Source of the DNA: Legionella saoudiensis
Lineage (GTDB): Bacteria > Pseudomonadota > Gammaproteobacteria > Legionellales > Legionellaceae
Length of the DNA: 64,000 nt
Assembly: GCF_001465875.1 (NCBI RefSeq)
Contig: NZ_LN901324.1
Coordinates: forward strand, 124,001-188,000
Reading direction: 5' to 3'
Shown: one piece after another, positions 1-8,303 of the stretch
Layout of the letters: every line of letters begins with the position of its first letter
Position numbering within the stretch: position 1 is the first letter of the stretch
Translations under genes and position numbers: made by a program
Notes under the pieces: generated by a model
Databases searched by the model: none
The model's input: the letters and a program-made list of their open reading frames with translations, nothing else
What the model was told of the DNA's origin: nothing

Positions 1-765
1 TTGCATACGTAAGGATAGGGTTTTTAGGCTTCTGAGCACTAAAAAGCTATCAAATGGACCGGCAATGCCTCCGCATGAGTTTTGTAAAAATGCAACGCGA
101 TCCGCCAGATCTGCATTATCGCCAACAACAACGACGCCACTAATTACATCGGAGTGACCATTTAAATATTTTGTTGCTGAATGTAGTACAATATCAAATC
201 CTAGTTCGATTGGACGTTGAATCCATGGGGTAGCGAAAGTATTGTCTGCTACGCTAATCAAATTATGACGCTTGGCAATCGCTGCAATTTCACGTAAGTT
301 GGCAAGTTTTAGCATGGGGTTGGAGGGAGTTTCCACCCAGATTAAACGTGTTTTAGGGGTGATGGCTGCTTCAATGTTGCGCGCATCGGTCATATCGACA
401 AAAGAAAAAGATAAATTTGAGGTACGTGTTTTTACTTTATCAAATAAACGAAAAGAACCACCATATAGATCGTCCGTAGCAATCACGTGATCTCCGGCGT
501 CAAGCAGATCAATAACCGTATTAATAGCAGCCATTCCCGAACCAAAAGCAAAACCACGCTGGCCTGATTCCAAGCTAGCAACACAGCCTTCATAAGCGGC
601 TCGTGTAGGATTTTGCGTGCGGGAATACTCATACCCCTGATGTACTCCGGGTGCACTTTGACGATAAGTTGATGTTGCATAAATAGGGGTCATTACGGCA
701 CCAGTACTTGGGCAAGGCTCCTGGCCAGCATGAATAGCTCGTGTATCGAAGTGATTCTTTTTCAT
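1..765 (-). CDS. Trans-sulfuration PLP enzyme (cystathionine gamma-synthase/lyase family), C-terminus outside window
   Basis: This is the N-terminal 255 residues of a Cys/Met-metabolism PLP-dependent enzyme; the gene runs off the left edge. The start opens KKNHFDTRAIHAG, typical of the family. The substrate loop YEYSRTQNPTR is near residues 45-55, a Gly-rich stretch (FGSGMAAI) follows, and the PLP-binding lysine lies in SATKYLNGHSD near residue 200. The family cleaves or forms cystathionine or degrades methionine/homocysteine. The visible part does not separate synthase (metB), beta-lyase (metC) and gamma-lyase, so no symbol is given. The family is clear; the exact reaction is not. Confidence 0.9.
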   Translation of the reverse strand, partial: MKKNHFDTRAIHAGQEPCPSTGAVMTPIYATSTYRQSAPGVHQGYEYSRTQNPTRAAYEGCVASLESGQRGFAFGSGMAAINTVIDLLDAGDHVIATDDLYGGSFRLFDKVKTRTSNLSFSFVDMTDARNIEAAITPKTRLIWVETPSNPMLKLANLREIAAIAKRHNLISVADNTFATPWIQRPIELGFDIVLHSATKYLNGHSDVISGVVVVGDNADLADRVAFLQNSCGGIAGPFDSFLVLRSLKTLSLRMQ

Positions 766-987
766 TCAAATATTCCTTATAGGTAATAGCCAGAAATTAT
801 TTAGGATATTCTAGTGGGGTAACCTCACCTAGGCAAGGTATCAATTGATGCTAAACTTAGAGTAACTAGTAGTTTTAGTGCTTAATCTCAGGCTTTTGGG
901 GCATTTTTACCTCAATCATTTTGATTTCTTTCGATTTTATGCGATTCTTATCCTGAAACCGCGTTTAAATCCAAGGCTTAGGAAACT

Positions 988-1500
988 ATGAAGGTTGATT
1001 TTCATTATTTATGGTCAGGCAAATATGCTCAATGGATTGCTATTGCTTTAATTTCGCTCTTTTCTTTATTGATTATTCTTGAATTTTTTTCACTAAGATT
1101 TTCACCGGTTTCCGTAAAAATAGCCCCTGAAGTGGGTAATAGGTCAATTCCAATGGCCCCAAAAGAGGACTCTTTTAGTGCCATAATTAAGGCCTCCCTT
1201 TTTGGTGTTTATGTTTCCAATGATTTAAGCGATGGTAGTGTTAAAAAATCCATGTTAAATGTTACTTTGGTAGGAATCCTATTTGCTGGTAATATGGATA
1301 ACTCACAAGTGATTATTCGTGCTGCAAATGGAGAAGAGAAGACCTACAAGATAGGCGATACCATTCCAGGAGATGCAGTGATTAAACGGATTACGGCCAA
1401 TGGCGTCCTTGTTGAGCGTCAGGGAGCTTTGGAAAGTTTAAGTTTACCCAAAAATGAATTAACCTTTGAGCCGGTAGCTAAGCCTTTAAAAGGGGAATAG
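988..1500 (+). CDS. lspC: Type II secretion system protein C (GspC/LspC), short form
   Basis: A 170-residue inner-membrane protein of the general secretory (type II) machine. It has a short cytoplasmic N-terminus, one transmembrane helix at about residues 15-35, and a periplasmic homology region from about residue 60 to 155. That region contains the LFG motif and the beta-rich VGILFAG and GEEKTYKIGDTIPG segments. In known systems this region contacts the secretin GspD and links it to the inner-membrane platform. The protein ends soon after the homology region, so the C-terminal PDZ or coiled-coil domain of longer GspC proteins is missing. No other secretion genes are adjacent. A Sel1 lipoprotein follows after 5 bp, probably co-transcribed. 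Confidence 0.85.
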   Translation: MKVDFHYLWSGKYAQWIAIALISLFSLLIILEFFSLRFSPVSVKIAPEVGNRSIPMAPKEDSFSAIIKASLFGVYVSNDLSDGSVKKSMLNVTLVGILFAGNMDNSQVIIRAANGEEKTYKIGDTIPGDAVIKRITANGVLVERQGALESLSLPKNELTFEPVAKPLKGE

Positions 1501-1505
1501 GATAG

Positions 1506-1850
1506 ATGAGGCATGCTTTAAAATTATTAATCGTTGTATTGTTTATTCCAACATTAGCTGCTTGTTTGACAAGCACCACCAACCTACGCGAGGGTATTAT
1601 TAGTTTTCGTGTTGAGGATTATCGGGCTGCATTCATACGTTTGAAACCTGAAGCCAAAAAAGGACAGCGTGATGCGCAATATGCTGTTGGTTATATGTAT
1701 TATTACGGCAAGGGTGTGGTTGAAGATCGCAAAAAAGCATGGTTTTGGATTAAGGCTGCTGCAAATGCAGGGCAACCCGATGCGATTGTGGCGGCAAAAA
1801 TGTTGGATGGGAATATGAATACCCCGGTAGTTAATCCGAAGATTTATTAA
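1506..1850 (+). CDS. Sel1-repeat lipoprotein
   Basis: A 114-residue protein with a lipoprotein signal peptide: a hydrophobic stretch at residues 5-18 and a lipobox LAAC with the acylated Cys near residue 20. The mature part carries Sel1/TPR-like helices, best seen in AQYAVGYMYYYGKGVVEDRKKA and WFWIKAAANAG. Sel1 repeats usually mediate protein contacts. The gene follows lspC by only 5 bp, so the two are probably one operon. A role as an accessory of type II secretion is only a guess from position. Function unknown. Confidence 0.8.
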   Translation: MRHALKLLIVVLFIPTLAACLTSTTNLREGIISFRVEDYRAAFIRLKPEAKKGQRDAQYAVGYMYYYGKGVVEDRKKAWFWIKAAANAGQPDAIVAAKMLDGNMNTPVVNPKIY

Positions 1851-1891
1851 ACGTTGTGCGTTTGCGAATAAATAGTTATTCGCAAACGCGA

Positions 1892-2944
1892 TTATTCTAA
1901 TAAAGACAAAATTTTACTTGTTGGTTTTGCCAGTCCCAATGTGCTTAATTGCTCTTTCGCAAACCATTGTCCTTTAGGCTCAGCCAATGTTCTTCCTAAA
2001 GCCTTCGTTTTAATTTTTAATGCATTAATCTCCAATAGAAAATGACTAAAGCGATGTTTAAATGCTATTAAGTGCTGCGCTGACTCGCCATTCAAATCAT
2101 ATTCTAGCTGAATAAAATCCAGAGGGCATTTGCCTTCATCTAAACTAGGCAAACACCATAAACCACCCCATAGCCCAGTGGGAGGTCTTTTTTCTAAATA
2201 AATTTTTCCTTCATGATTGCATAAAACCAATAACTGTTGTTGCTGCACAGGCACTGGTTTTTTTACTTTTTTGCTAGGATATAAATGCTGTTCTTTATAT
2301 TTTAAGGCCAAACAATGATCTTGAACTGGGCAGCAAGCACAATCAGGATTCTTTGTGGTACAGCAGGTAGCGCCTAAATCCATAATGGCTTGCGTGTAAT
2401 CCGCACACTGCTCTTGAGGCATGCAGGCATCGGCTAGTTGCCATAATTGTTTTTTAATTGCTGCCTGTTCTGGGTGTCCCTTAATAGCAAAAAAACGTGT
2501 TAAAACGCGCTTCACATTTCCATCTAAAATTGCCGTAGGCTGATTAAAGGCTTGTGATAAAATTGCTGCTGCTGTTGAGGCACCGATTCCTGGTAATGCA
2601 TGGACCAGCTCAAGTTGATCAGGAAAAATTCCTTGATATTCTGAAATAATAATCTGAGCCGTACGATGAAGATTACGCGCTCTACTGTAATAACCTAACC
2701 CGGACCACAAGGAAAGGACCTCATCCTCATGAGCCTGTGCTAAATCATTAATACTTGGAAAACGCTCCATAAAACGCTCAAAATAGGGGATAACTGTTTG
2801 GACCTGCGTTTGTTGCAGCATAATTTCAGAAATCCACACTCGATAAGGGCTACGTGGTAATTGCCAGGGCAGATTTTTGCGCCCATAACTAGCAAACCAT
2901 TCAAGTAAAGGCTTGCTAAATTGCTCAGGTAAATTATTCAACAT
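1892..2944 (-). CDS. mutY: A/G-specific adenine DNA glycosylase MutY
   Basis: A 350-residue base-excision repair glycosylase that removes adenine paired with 8-oxoguanine. Visible features are the N-terminal catalytic segment with LPW and the glutamate in SEIMLQQTQV, the helix-hairpin-helix LPGIGASTAAAIL with the catalytic Asp in ILDGNVKR, and a complete 4Fe-4S loop with spacing C-x6-C-x2-C-x5-C near residues 195-212. The C-terminal third (about 230-350) fits the NUDIX-like 8-oxoG recognition domain. Length is normal for the family. The gene diverges from the unknown gene at 3212. Confidence 0.96.
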   Translation of the reverse strand: MLNNLPEQFSKPLLEWFASYGRKNLPWQLPRSPYRVWISEIMLQQTQVQTVIPYFERFMERFPSINDLAQAHEDEVLSLWSGLGYYSRARNLHRTAQIIISEYQGIFPDQLELVHALPGIGASTAAAILSQAFNQPTAILDGNVKRVLTRFFAIKGHPEQAAIKKQLWQLADACMPQEQCADYTQAIMDLGATCCTTKNPDCACCPVQDHCLALKYKEQHLYPSKKVKKPVPVQQQQLLVLCNHEGKIYLEKRPPTGLWGGLWCLPSLDEGKCPLDFIQLEYDLNGESAQHLIAFKHRFSHFLLEINALKIKTKALGRTLAEPKGQWFAKEQLSTLGLAKPTSKILSLLE

Positions 2945-3125
2945 AAATCATTGTCTAGTTAATCAGCCAAGATAATATCTTAATTTTAATATGATTAATA
3001 CCTGAACACGATGCAGAAAAAATTTTAAAATTATTCGCGAACTCCCCATCCATGGTCTATCGTTTTATTAAGGATTGTTTATAAATATAAACAGCCCCAA
3101 AGGACACGCCTAAATTTTTATTAAA

Positions 3126-3175
3126 AGTCCCCCTCATCCGCGAAGAAAATTCATCGCAGATAGGGGGCTTTTTTT
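3126..3175 (+). terminator. Terminator-like hairpin upstream of the 3212 gene
   Basis: An imperfect long stem with arms starting CCCCCT at 3129 and ending AGGGGG at 3167, around an AT-rich loop, is followed by seven T. It lies between two divergent genes and ends about 25 bases before the ribosome binding site of the 3212 gene. It therefore does not end a known upstream gene. It may end a small RNA made from 3000-3170 or act as a leader attenuator. Confidence 0.7.
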
Positions 3176-3211
3176 GTGATTTATGTAGAAAGATACAATA
3201 AGGAGATAATT

Positions 3212-3868
3212 ATGCGCCAAAAATCATATGAAATAATAGTCTTAAAGCCCACGGCTGTTTTTTTATCATTTCTGGCGTCTCAATTACCAGAAGTTAAATT
3301 ACCTGATCTGCGTTTATTACAAATCGACAATACAGCCTATACTATTCCCAAACAAGCTACAGATGATGCACTTCTCAATGAAATAGAAAAATGTTTCCCT
3401 GAAATGTTTCGCCATGAAATTTCGCGCTGGTTAGGGGACAGCGTACGTTCTGAGATTGAAACTAATTTTCTTGATTTTCTTTGCTGCTTCAAATTTGAAT
3501 TACACAACCATATTATTTTAATGGAGCCAACAATAGAAAAAGGGCGGCAATTATTACTCTTCAAACCTCGAGCAGCATTACTTAATTGGTTAAAATCAAC
3601 AGCTGAAGGACAAGATGAGCTTGTTGAAGTAATTGAGCGCGTACACTTATCTAATTTAGAAGAAAATGCCACTGTGATGGTGAAGAACTTTTCTAATTTA
3701 ACAGAAATTAAGCCCTTCATTAAAAACTACTATCAGCCGATATTTTCAACTGCGATGACTCGCATTAGCAATCAATCAGAGCAATGGCCGTTGATTGATT
3801 CATTCCAGCAGTTTAATGAGTATTTTGCAGTTGAAATACATACTCAATTGATTCATTTGTATCAGTAA
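3212..3868 (+). CDS. Protein of unknown function (218 aa)
   Basis: I do not recognise this protein. It is 218 residues, soluble by appearance, with no signal peptide or membrane segment, and mostly helical with several Trp and Phe. The ATG at 3212 is chosen because AAGGAG precedes it by 6 bases; an in-frame start at 3176 lies inside the T tract of the hairpin and is unlikely. The next gene's Shine-Dalgarno overlaps this stop codon, so the two are likely translated together. It may act with that membrane-anchored coiled-coil protein. Confidence 0.7.
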   Translation: MRQKSYEIIVLKPTAVFLSFLASQLPEVKLPDLRLLQIDNTAYTIPKQATDDALLNEIEKCFPEMFRHEISRWLGDSVRSEIETNFLDFLCCFKFELHNHIILMEPTIEKGRQLLLFKPRAALLNWLKSTAEGQDELVEVIERVHLSNLEENATVMVKNFSNLTEIKPFIKNYYQPIFSTAMTRISNQSEQWPLIDSFQQFNEYFAVEIHTQLIHLYQ

Positions 3869-3878
3869 GGAGTTGATT

Positions 3879-4751
3879 ATGGATCCGATGGTTATAGGAC
3901 TTATTTGTGCAGCAGTATTTGGGACAGTGATGATTGCATCGGCGTTTATCAGGCAATTATTATTAAGTCGAGATAAAAAATTAAATGATGAAGCACAAAG
4001 TCGGGCATTAGCGCAGGAGGCGAGTGAGTTAGAGAAAATCCGTATGCAAATGCAAAGTGAAAAACGTTTTAATGCACATTATCAAATGCTTGGTGATAAT
4101 AAGGACGCGATTAAGTATATAGATAATCAAATCGAAGAACTTTTAAATAAAAAAACGCAACTTATAGAACGTTATGCTCAAGCAACCATTAAAGAGTCAG
4201 GGGTTATCATTTCCAGCGGAGAGGTTTCTCCTGAGCGTAAAGCAATTTGTGATAAATTAAGAGATGAAATTGATAAAAAAATTGCTTTCTATGACAATGA
4301 GCTGCAATTGCTGCAAAAGCGTAGGGCTATATTATGGGATACCCATACCGATTTTGAGCGCTATTTGTTAAATCAAGAAAAAATGAGTAATGTCAATCTT
4401 GATAATATTTACAAGCAACATTCGGCCTTATTGGAAAAAGTGTATTTGCGTCATATTGATGATACAGAGGTGGTTGCGGTTAAAGTTATTGATGCAGGGA
4501 CTGTCTCGTTTAAAGACATGCTGATGGCACCTATACAATTTTTAATGCAAATTTTTGGTGCAGGTACGGCCTTACCTAGTATTGCCGTGGTGCAAACCCG
4601 AGTGGAACATAGCGCCAGACAAGAAGTAGAGCGTGCGGAAAATGAGATTAATACCCCTGAAGAGCGTTCTAATCTGCATCGTCAGGCACTTGAAGAACAA
4701 AGTGACCAAGGGACTGAGGTGAAAAATACTTCTGTTTCTTTTGCCGTATAG
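3879..4751 (+). CDS. Membrane-anchored coiled-coil protein of unknown function
   Basis: A 290-residue protein with one N-terminal transmembrane helix (about residues 3-22), followed by a long charged, coiled-coil-like region (about 25-150) rich in Glu, Lys and Gln. A hydrophobic patch near residues 205-225 (DMLMAPIQFLMQIFGAG) may be amphipathic or membrane-associated. The tail is acidic. ATG 3879 is preferred over TTG 3873 because AAGGAG at 3867-3872 is spaced 6 bases from it and overlaps the previous stop. No family recognised. Probably forms a two-gene unit with the gene at 3212. Confidence 0.7.
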   Translation: MDPMVIGLICAAVFGTVMIASAFIRQLLLSRDKKLNDEAQSRALAQEASELEKIRMQMQSEKRFNAHYQMLGDNKDAIKYIDNQIEELLNKKTQLIERYAQATIKESGVIISSGEVSPERKAICDKLRDEIDKKIAFYDNELQLLQKRRAILWDTHTDFERYLLNQEKMSNVNLDNIYKQHSALLEKVYLRHIDDTEVVAVKVIDAGTVSFKDMLMAPIQFLMQIFGAGTALPSIAVVQTRVEHSARQEVERAENEINTPEERSNLHRQALEEQSDQGTEVKNTSVSFAV

Positions 4752-4847
4752 CAAGGGATATAAGTTAGGCTTTTAAGCCAAATGGTGACATTTTGCCCAA
4801 TGTATAATACAATCCTGTTCTGAAAAATTCTCTATTTTTTCTTAAAA

Positions 4848-4884
4848 TTTCGACGTGCCACGATTTATCCGCGGGACGTCGAAA
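4848..4884. repeat. Inverted repeat (TTTCGACGT / ACGTCGAAA stem-loop)
   Basis: Two 15-base arms, 4848-4862 and 4870-4884, pair at 13 of 15 positions around a 7-base loop. They sit about 80 bases upstream of the serine protease gene. The stem is followed by AAAAAATAAG, not a T tract, so on the plus strand it is not a usual terminator. It may be a dispersed genomic hairpin repeat or a protein binding site. Confidence 0.6.
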
Positions 4885-4963
4885 AAATAAGAGGATTTCT
4901 CACAATCTCGTTGCATTTAAGGGATGCATAAAATTTTATAAATTGCTGTGGAGTATTACAACA

Positions 4964-6028
4964 ATGAGGCAACATCGCTTAGGATTTATTTTAGGTATTA
5001 TTTTAGCTGTTCCTGCATACAGCATGAATGTAAATGCACTGCTTCCAGATGAACAAAATACGGTACAGGTATTTCAACAAGCATCGCCCAAAGTGGTGTA
5101 TGTTCATCGCTTGGCAACAGTGACCAATCATTATTCATTTAAAAAAATGCAAATCCCTGATGGTTCGGGTTCTGGAATTATTTGGGATGATAAAGGCCAT
5201 ATCGTTACTAATTATCATGTAATTAAAGACGCAGATAAGCTTGCTATTACTTTGGACAATATGACTGTACCGGCACGAGTAATTGGTGCTGAGCCACGTA
5301 AAGACATTGCAGTATTACAAATTAAATCTCCGAATGCTTTATCGAAATTAAAATCATTTAAACCATTTGAAATCGTACATCTTCCTGATTTAATTGTTGG
5401 CCAAAAGGCAATTGCAATCGGTAATCCTTATGGTCTAGATCACAGTTTATCTAAAGGCGTTATTTCTGCTTTAGGCAGACAAGTTCCAGGTATAGGCGGC
5501 GTGACGATTCGTAATATGATTCAAACGGATACACCAATTAATCCGGGTAACTCAGGAGGTCCTTTATTAAATAGTGCGGGACAATTAATTGGTATGAATA
5601 CGATGATTTTTTCTCGCTCGGGAGCCTCTGCAGGAGTTGGTTTTGCCGTACCTGCTGATGATATTCAACGCATTGTGTCTCAAATTATCAAACATGGGCG
5701 TGTGGTCTTGTCGGGTATTGGTATTCACAGCGTTGCACCTAATGTTGCCCATCGTTTGGGGGTACATAAAGGTATATTGGTTGCTGAGGTACTTCCGCGT
5801 ACGCCAGCTGCACAGGCTCATTTACAAGGAACTCACCGTGACTCCTGGGGACGGTTGGTCATGGGTGATGTGATTGTAGCGCTTAATGGCCATTCAGTTG
5901 AAAATTATGATGCGCTTTATAATTTATTGACGGAAATTAAGGTTGGTGAAAAAATTACCTTATCAGTACAGCGCGGTAATAAGCAGATGGATATAGCAAT
6001 GAAAACTATTGATATCGCTGGAGCGTAA
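4964..6028 (+). CDS. HtrA/Deg-family serine endoprotease with one PDZ domain
   Basis: A 354-residue periplasmic protease of family S1C. An N-terminal hydrophobic segment (about 8-28) is a signal peptide or anchor. The trypsin-like domain carries the full triad: His in TNYHVI, Asp in RKDIAVLQI and Ser in GNSGGPL. A single PDZ domain follows (about 255-350, with GDVIVALNG). One PDZ domain and a hydrophobic N-terminus recall DegS or Hho-type proteases rather than two-PDZ DegP. Such enzymes degrade or sense misfolded envelope proteins. ATG 4964 is preferred to TTG 4943 because GGAG lies 10 bases upstream and the signal sequence then starts normally. Confidence 0.92.
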   Translation: MRQHRLGFILGIILAVPAYSMNVNALLPDEQNTVQVFQQASPKVVYVHRLATVTNHYSFKKMQIPDGSGSGIIWDDKGHIVTNYHVIKDADKLAITLDNMTVPARVIGAEPRKDIAVLQIKSPNALSKLKSFKPFEIVHLPDLIVGQKAIAIGNPYGLDHSLSKGVISALGRQVPGIGGVTIRNMIQTDTPINPGNSGGPLLNSAGQLIGMNTMIFSRSGASAGVGFAVPADDIQRIVSQIIKHGRVVLSGIGIHSVAPNVAHRLGVHKGILVAEVLPRTPAAQAHLQGTHRDSWGRLVMGDVIVALNGHSVENYDALYNLLTEIKVGEKITLSVQRGNKQMDIAMKTIDIAGA

Positions 6029-6069
6029 TCGTTCCTTTTCCATCAAAAGTAAGTCATTTTAGTTACATG

Positions 6070-6128
6070 AAGGAGCTCTTGTATGTGGTACAATGATTAA
6101 AGTACTACATGTAGGCGCTCCTTTTATT
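6070..6128 (+). terminator. Rho-independent terminator after the HtrA-like protease gene
   Basis: Arms AAGGAGC (6070-6076) and GCTCCTT (6117-6123) close a long stem that continues inward with GTAC/GTAC pairing near 6088 and 6101. It ends in CTTTTATT, 42 bases past the protease stop codon. Confidence 0.75.
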
Positions 6129-6175
6129 ACATTTGGGATGGCCTACTGATGGGCAATTACTTAAGGAGAATAGGG

Positions 6176-6721
6176 ATGTTACTTAATAAAGAAGAATCAT
6201 TATTATTATTGATTGACGTTCAAGAAAAACTTACCCCTGCTGTAATGAACAGCGAAGCCCTTATTTCTCAATGTGAATGGCTGTTAAAGTTAGCTCGCAA
6301 ACTCTCAGTTCCAATTTTAGTTAGTGAACAATATCCCAAAGGCCTTGGCATGACTGAGGCATCACTTAAGCACTATTTCGATCCGCAAGACTGTATTGAT
6401 AAGGTTCATTTTTCCTGCATGAGTGATGCAAATTATACACAGCGGCTAAAACAATTTCATAAAAAACAATTAATTTTAATTGGAATGGAAGCACATGTGT
6501 GTGTGTTACAAACTGCATTAGAGATGAAAGAACATGGTTTTGATGTTTTTGTGGTGGTTGATGCGGTAAGTAGCCGCGGAGCGCAAAATATAAAATATGG
6601 TCTGAAACGTATGCAGCAAGCAGGCGTTCATTTGATTACCTCTGAAATGGTATTTTTTGAATGGGTAAGAAAAGCTGGAACACCGGAGTTTAAAGAGTTA
6701 AGTAAAGAGTTTTTGTCTTAA
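6176..6721 (+). CDS. Isochorismatase-like cysteine hydrolase
   Basis: A 181-residue cytoplasmic hydrolase of the isochorismatase superfamily (YcaC-like group). The catalytic residues are visible: Asp in LLLIDVQEKL near residue 15, Lys in CIDKVHFSC near residue 80, and the nucleophilic Cys in GMEAHVCVLQTALEM near residue 113. These enzymes cleave small amides or vinyl ethers; the substrate cannot be read from sequence. Start 6176 is chosen because AAGGAG lies 8 bases upstream; the in-frame ATG at 6149 lacks such a site. It sits alone between a terminator and a palindromic repeat. Confidence 0.88.
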   Translation: MLLNKEESLLLLIDVQEKLTPAVMNSEALISQCEWLLKLARKLSVPILVSEQYPKGLGMTEASLKHYFDPQDCIDKVHFSCMSDANYTQRLKQFHKKQLILIGMEAHVCVLQTALEMKEHGFDVFVVVDAVSSRGAQNIKYGLKRMQQAGVHLITSEMVFFEWVRKAGTPEFKELSKEFLS

Positions 6722-6811
6722 GTTGTCATTTAATAAATGTTGTTTCGCCAGGCGTCCAATGGCGAATACATAAACTTCGAATAGCCTCTATAGGTAAGCT
6801 CAAGCAAGAAG

Positions 6812-6900
6812 TGTAGGCTGGTGCTGAGCATCGCGAAGCCCAGCATGGATGGGGCATTGGCCTTGGCGCTGGGCTTCGTTGTACTCAGCACCAGCCTACA
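6812..6900. repeat. Palindromic intergenic repeat, GTAGGCTGG type, copy 1
   Basis: An 89-base imperfect palindrome opens TGTAGGCTGGTGCTGAG and closes with its complement ending CCAGCCTACA. Inner arms also pair (GAAGCCCAGC with GCTGGGCTTC). A 13-base direct repeat, TAGCCTCTATAGG (6782-6794) and TAGCCTCTACAGG (6924-6936), flanks it at 17-23 bases. A second element with the same ends is at 15080-15140. Confidence 0.8.
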
Positions 6901-6987
6901 AAATCCCTTAAAGTAAGTGCCATTAGCCTCTACAGGGATACGAGAGATGAACGGATCTTATACATTTATAATTACGGAGAAGTTATA

Positions 6988-7731
6988 GTGAATTTTACAA
7001 ATCAAGTGGCATTAATTACTGGCGGCGCCTCAGGTATGGGGAAGGCTTGCGCCCAATATTTGCAGCAACGAGGAATGCGAGTAGCTATTTGGGATAAACA
7101 AGCCGACCCTCAAAGTGAAGCTGATCTATTTATTAATTGTGATGTAACCAGTGACACTTCCGTCGAAGAAGCCATGCAGCAAACAATTGCGAAACTTGGC
7201 GCGCCTAGAGTATGTATTAATTGCGCAGGAATTGCACCAGCTAAGCGTATTGTAGGTAAAGAAGGTGCAATGCCTTTGGCTGCATTTAAGCAAGTCATCG
7301 ATGTAAATCTTATTGGTACATTTAATGTCATGCGCGTTGCCGCACATGCGATGTCAACATTGGAAGTGGAAGGCAAATCTCAGGAACGTGGAGTAATTAT
7401 TAATACTGCATCGATTGCGGCATTTGAAGGACAGATAGGGCAGGCGGCCTACAGCGCTTCCAAGGGTGGAATAGTAGCCATGACTTTACCTGCCGCACGA
7501 GAGTTGGCTCAGTTTGCTATTCGTGTAAATACAATAGCTCCCGGATTGATTGGTACGCCCTTATTACTCAACATGCCTCAAGAGGTGCAGGAAAATCTGA
7601 TTTCAACCATGACCTTTCCTAAGCGTTTTGGCCAACCTGAAGAGTTTGCTGCTTTAGTGGGCCATATTATTGAAAATGGGATGATGAATGGTGAGGTTAT
7701 TCGCCTAGATGGGGCCTTGCGTATGCGGTAA
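6988..7731 (+). CDS. Short-chain dehydrogenase, 3-hydroxyacyl-CoA dehydrogenase type 2 (HSD10-like)
   Basis: A 247-residue classical SDR. The cofactor motif TGGASGMG is at residues 10-17, the CAGIA (NNAG-like) motif at about 80, and the catalytic Tyr and Lys in YSASKGG at about 155. The C-terminal FPKRFGQPEEFA and MNGEVIRLDGALRM are close in pattern to mitochondrial HSD17B10 and bacterial type 2 3-hydroxyacyl-CoA dehydrogenases, which oxidise L-3-hydroxyacyl-CoA in fatty-acid or branched-chain degradation. It starts at GTG, with GGAGAAG a few bases upstream. The gene stands alone before a bidirectional terminator. Confidence 0.9.
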   Translation: MNFTNQVALITGGASGMGKACAQYLQQRGMRVAIWDKQADPQSEADLFINCDVTSDTSVEEAMQQTIAKLGAPRVCINCAGIAPAKRIVGKEGAMPLAAFKQVIDVNLIGTFNVMRVAAHAMSTLEVEGKSQERGVIINTASIAAFEGQIGQAAYSASKGGIVAMTLPAARELAQFAIRVNTIAPGLIGTPLLLNMPQEVQENLISTMTFPKRFGQPEEFAALVGHIIENGMMNGEVIRLDGALRMR

Positions 7732-7748
7732 TTGTAGAGAGGACTTAT

Positions 7749-7780
7749 CGTCATCCCTCAGCATTACGTTTGGGATGACG
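7749..7780. terminator. Bidirectional terminator between the SDR gene and flgN
   Basis: The inverted repeat CGTCATCCC (7749-7757) / GGGATGACG (7772-7780) with a 14-base loop sits between two convergent genes, 18 bases after one stop and 13 bases from the other. T tracts are weak on both sides. Confidence 0.65.
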
Positions 7781-7792
7781 TTAAACTCAAAA

Positions 7793-8287
7793 CTAAGCCT
7801 CTTCGTGATGGCGATTCGTATCGTTTGAAGAGGATAGGTTACCATGAGCATTATAAACCTTCACTGCATCAGGCTTATTCCCCGAAAGGGCATTGACAAG
7901 CTCTTGACGGACATAAAGGTTATTCGCAATCACTTGGCCATTTACAGCGTTTAATTCACGGCAACGAGTTAAGGCATGGGCTAGTTTGTTATTTAAGGTT
8001 TTTACTTGGTTTATTTCAGCCTCAGGGCATTCTTTAAGAAAAGCATTTAGGGCATCTGCTGCGTTAATTGCTTGATTCGATGAATTGATTAGCTCCATAC
8101 GCTGCTTTGCGCTGTCTTCTAGCTTGTTGGACAAGTCCTGCTTTTTACTGGCACACTCTTCCATTTGAGCAAACTGGCGAGTTTCCAAAAATCCTTTTTC
8201 TTCGGCTAATAAATTATTAAGTGATTCAACCCAAGAAATTTCTTGTTCTAAATGCTTGCATAATGCTTTTACTTTGTCGTTATTCAT
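7793..8287 (-). CDS. flgN: Flagellar export chaperone FlgN
   Basis: A 164-residue, almost entirely helical and charged protein that fits FlgN, the cytoplasmic chaperone for the hook-filament junction proteins FlgK and FlgL. Evidence is the length, the coiled-coil helices (about 1-140), the disordered Ser/Asn-rich tail and, above all, its place directly downstream of flgM with a 16-base gap and flgA further upstream, a standard gammaproteobacterial arrangement. Sequence motifs alone are weak in this family. It is probably transcribed with flgM from the sigma-28 promoter at 8687-8713. Confidence 0.85.
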   Translation of the reverse strand: MNNDKVKALCKHLEQEISWVESLNNLLAEEKGFLETRQFAQMEECASKKQDLSNKLEDSAKQRMELINSSNQAINAADALNAFLKECPEAEINQVKTLNNKLAHALTRCRELNAVNGQVIANNLYVRQELVNALSGNKPDAVKVYNAHGNLSSSNDTNRHHEEA

Positions 8288-8303
8288 GTAACTACCTTAA
8301 AAA

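Noticed and set aside
2990..3175. RsmY/RsmZ-like regulatory RNA
   Set aside because: Only two A-GGA words and no LetA-type box upstream; kept only as an unassigned small-RNA candidate.
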